From the NCBI GenBank assembly GCA_902797455.1, contig CADBTE010000025.1:1-6506 (forward strand): a DNA stretch of 6,506 nucleotides. The letters are read 5' to 3'. The translations under genes and the position numbers were made by a program. Positions 6,285 to 6,506 of this stretch are shown here, in pieces. Below the pieces are notes generated by a model, which was given only the letters and a program-made list of their open reading frames with translations, was not told where the DNA came from and did not search any database. Each line of letters begins with the position of its first letter. The first letter of the stretch is position 1. The stretch is from an uncultured Planctomycetota bacterium. GTDB lineage: Bacteria > Planctomycetota > Planctomycetia > Pirellulales > Thermoguttaceae.

Positions 6285-6506
6285 TTAGGTATCCTTGACC
6301 GATTGGGACGGATCGATCTGGAAGAGAATAATCTCGATATTTCGATTTCCCTCCCGTCTGACGAGAGAGATGGATGTGTTTAGAGTCGGGTTGCCCTTGA
6401 TTTTGGAAAAAAAGGTCTCGTCTGCCTTATCCCTTTCAAGAATCTTAAATTCATCCAGCCATCGATCAAATAAGCTACGATCGAGGAAAACAATGTCTTC
6501 TATCCG
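6285..6506 (-). CDS. C-terminal 73 codons of an unidentified gene (runs off the window)
   Basis: A minus-strand frame is open from the right edge to a TAA at 6285-6287. Its last residues are hydrophilic and mixed, with a strand-like stretch IEIILFQIDPS near the end, and the product finishes in VKDT. No membrane helix, signal or catalytic motif is visible in this fragment, and I cannot name it. The frame crosses a run of seven A on the plus strand (6407-6413); losing one base there would give an early stop, so the reading depends on that run being correct. The gene ends 21 bases before the large membrane protein and shares its strand, so it is probably the preceding member of the same operon, and its full sequence could reveal what the motor does. 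Confidence 0.65.
   Translation of the reverse strand, partial: RIEDIVFLDRSLFDRWLDEFKILERDKADETFFSKIKGNPTLNTSISLVRREGNRNIEIILFQIDPSQSVKDT

Overview
The window comes from a bacterium with Shine-Dalgarno-led genes and a moderately GC-rich genome. The proteins are built to span an envelope, with single N-in membrane anchors and long extracytoplasmic parts, which fits a diderm. No ribosomal or housekeeping marker is present, so the lineage cannot be fixed. The style of the two small membrane proteins (Arg-rich start, then FSFQD or FLDT entering the membrane helix) reminds me of the PVC superphylum, but this is recall, not evidence.

Layout. Positions 1-498 hold no convincing gene. They contain an inverted repeat, a minus-strand G-quadruplex motif, an alternating CG/TA tract and a good -10 box. 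On the plus strand, two overlapping genes (499-1341 and 1328-2245) encode single-pass proteins with the architecture of MotB/ExbD-type stator B subunits: basic N-terminus, Asp at the start of the only membrane helix, coiled coil, and a possible ExbD/TolR-like C-terminal domain. On the minus strand, converging on them with a 14-base gap, are three genes read from right to left: the last 73 codons of an unidentified gene (6285-6506), a 1015-residue membrane-spanning helical protein (3216-6263), and a MotA/TolQ/ExbB proton-channel A subunit (2260-3150).

How the genes may work together. The locus looks like a complete ion-driven stator of the MotAB/ExbBD/TolQR/ZorAB superfamily. Its unusual point is that it encodes two different, clearly related B subunits instead of the single B subunit that forms a homodimer in known 5:2 stators. 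The simplest model is an A5-B1-B2 motor with an asymmetric B pair. The 1015-residue protein, with about 360 cytoplasmic and about 630 extracytoplasmic residues, would be its accessory or force-transducing partner. The biological output (envelope maintenance, transport, motility or Zorya-like defence) cannot be read from this window.
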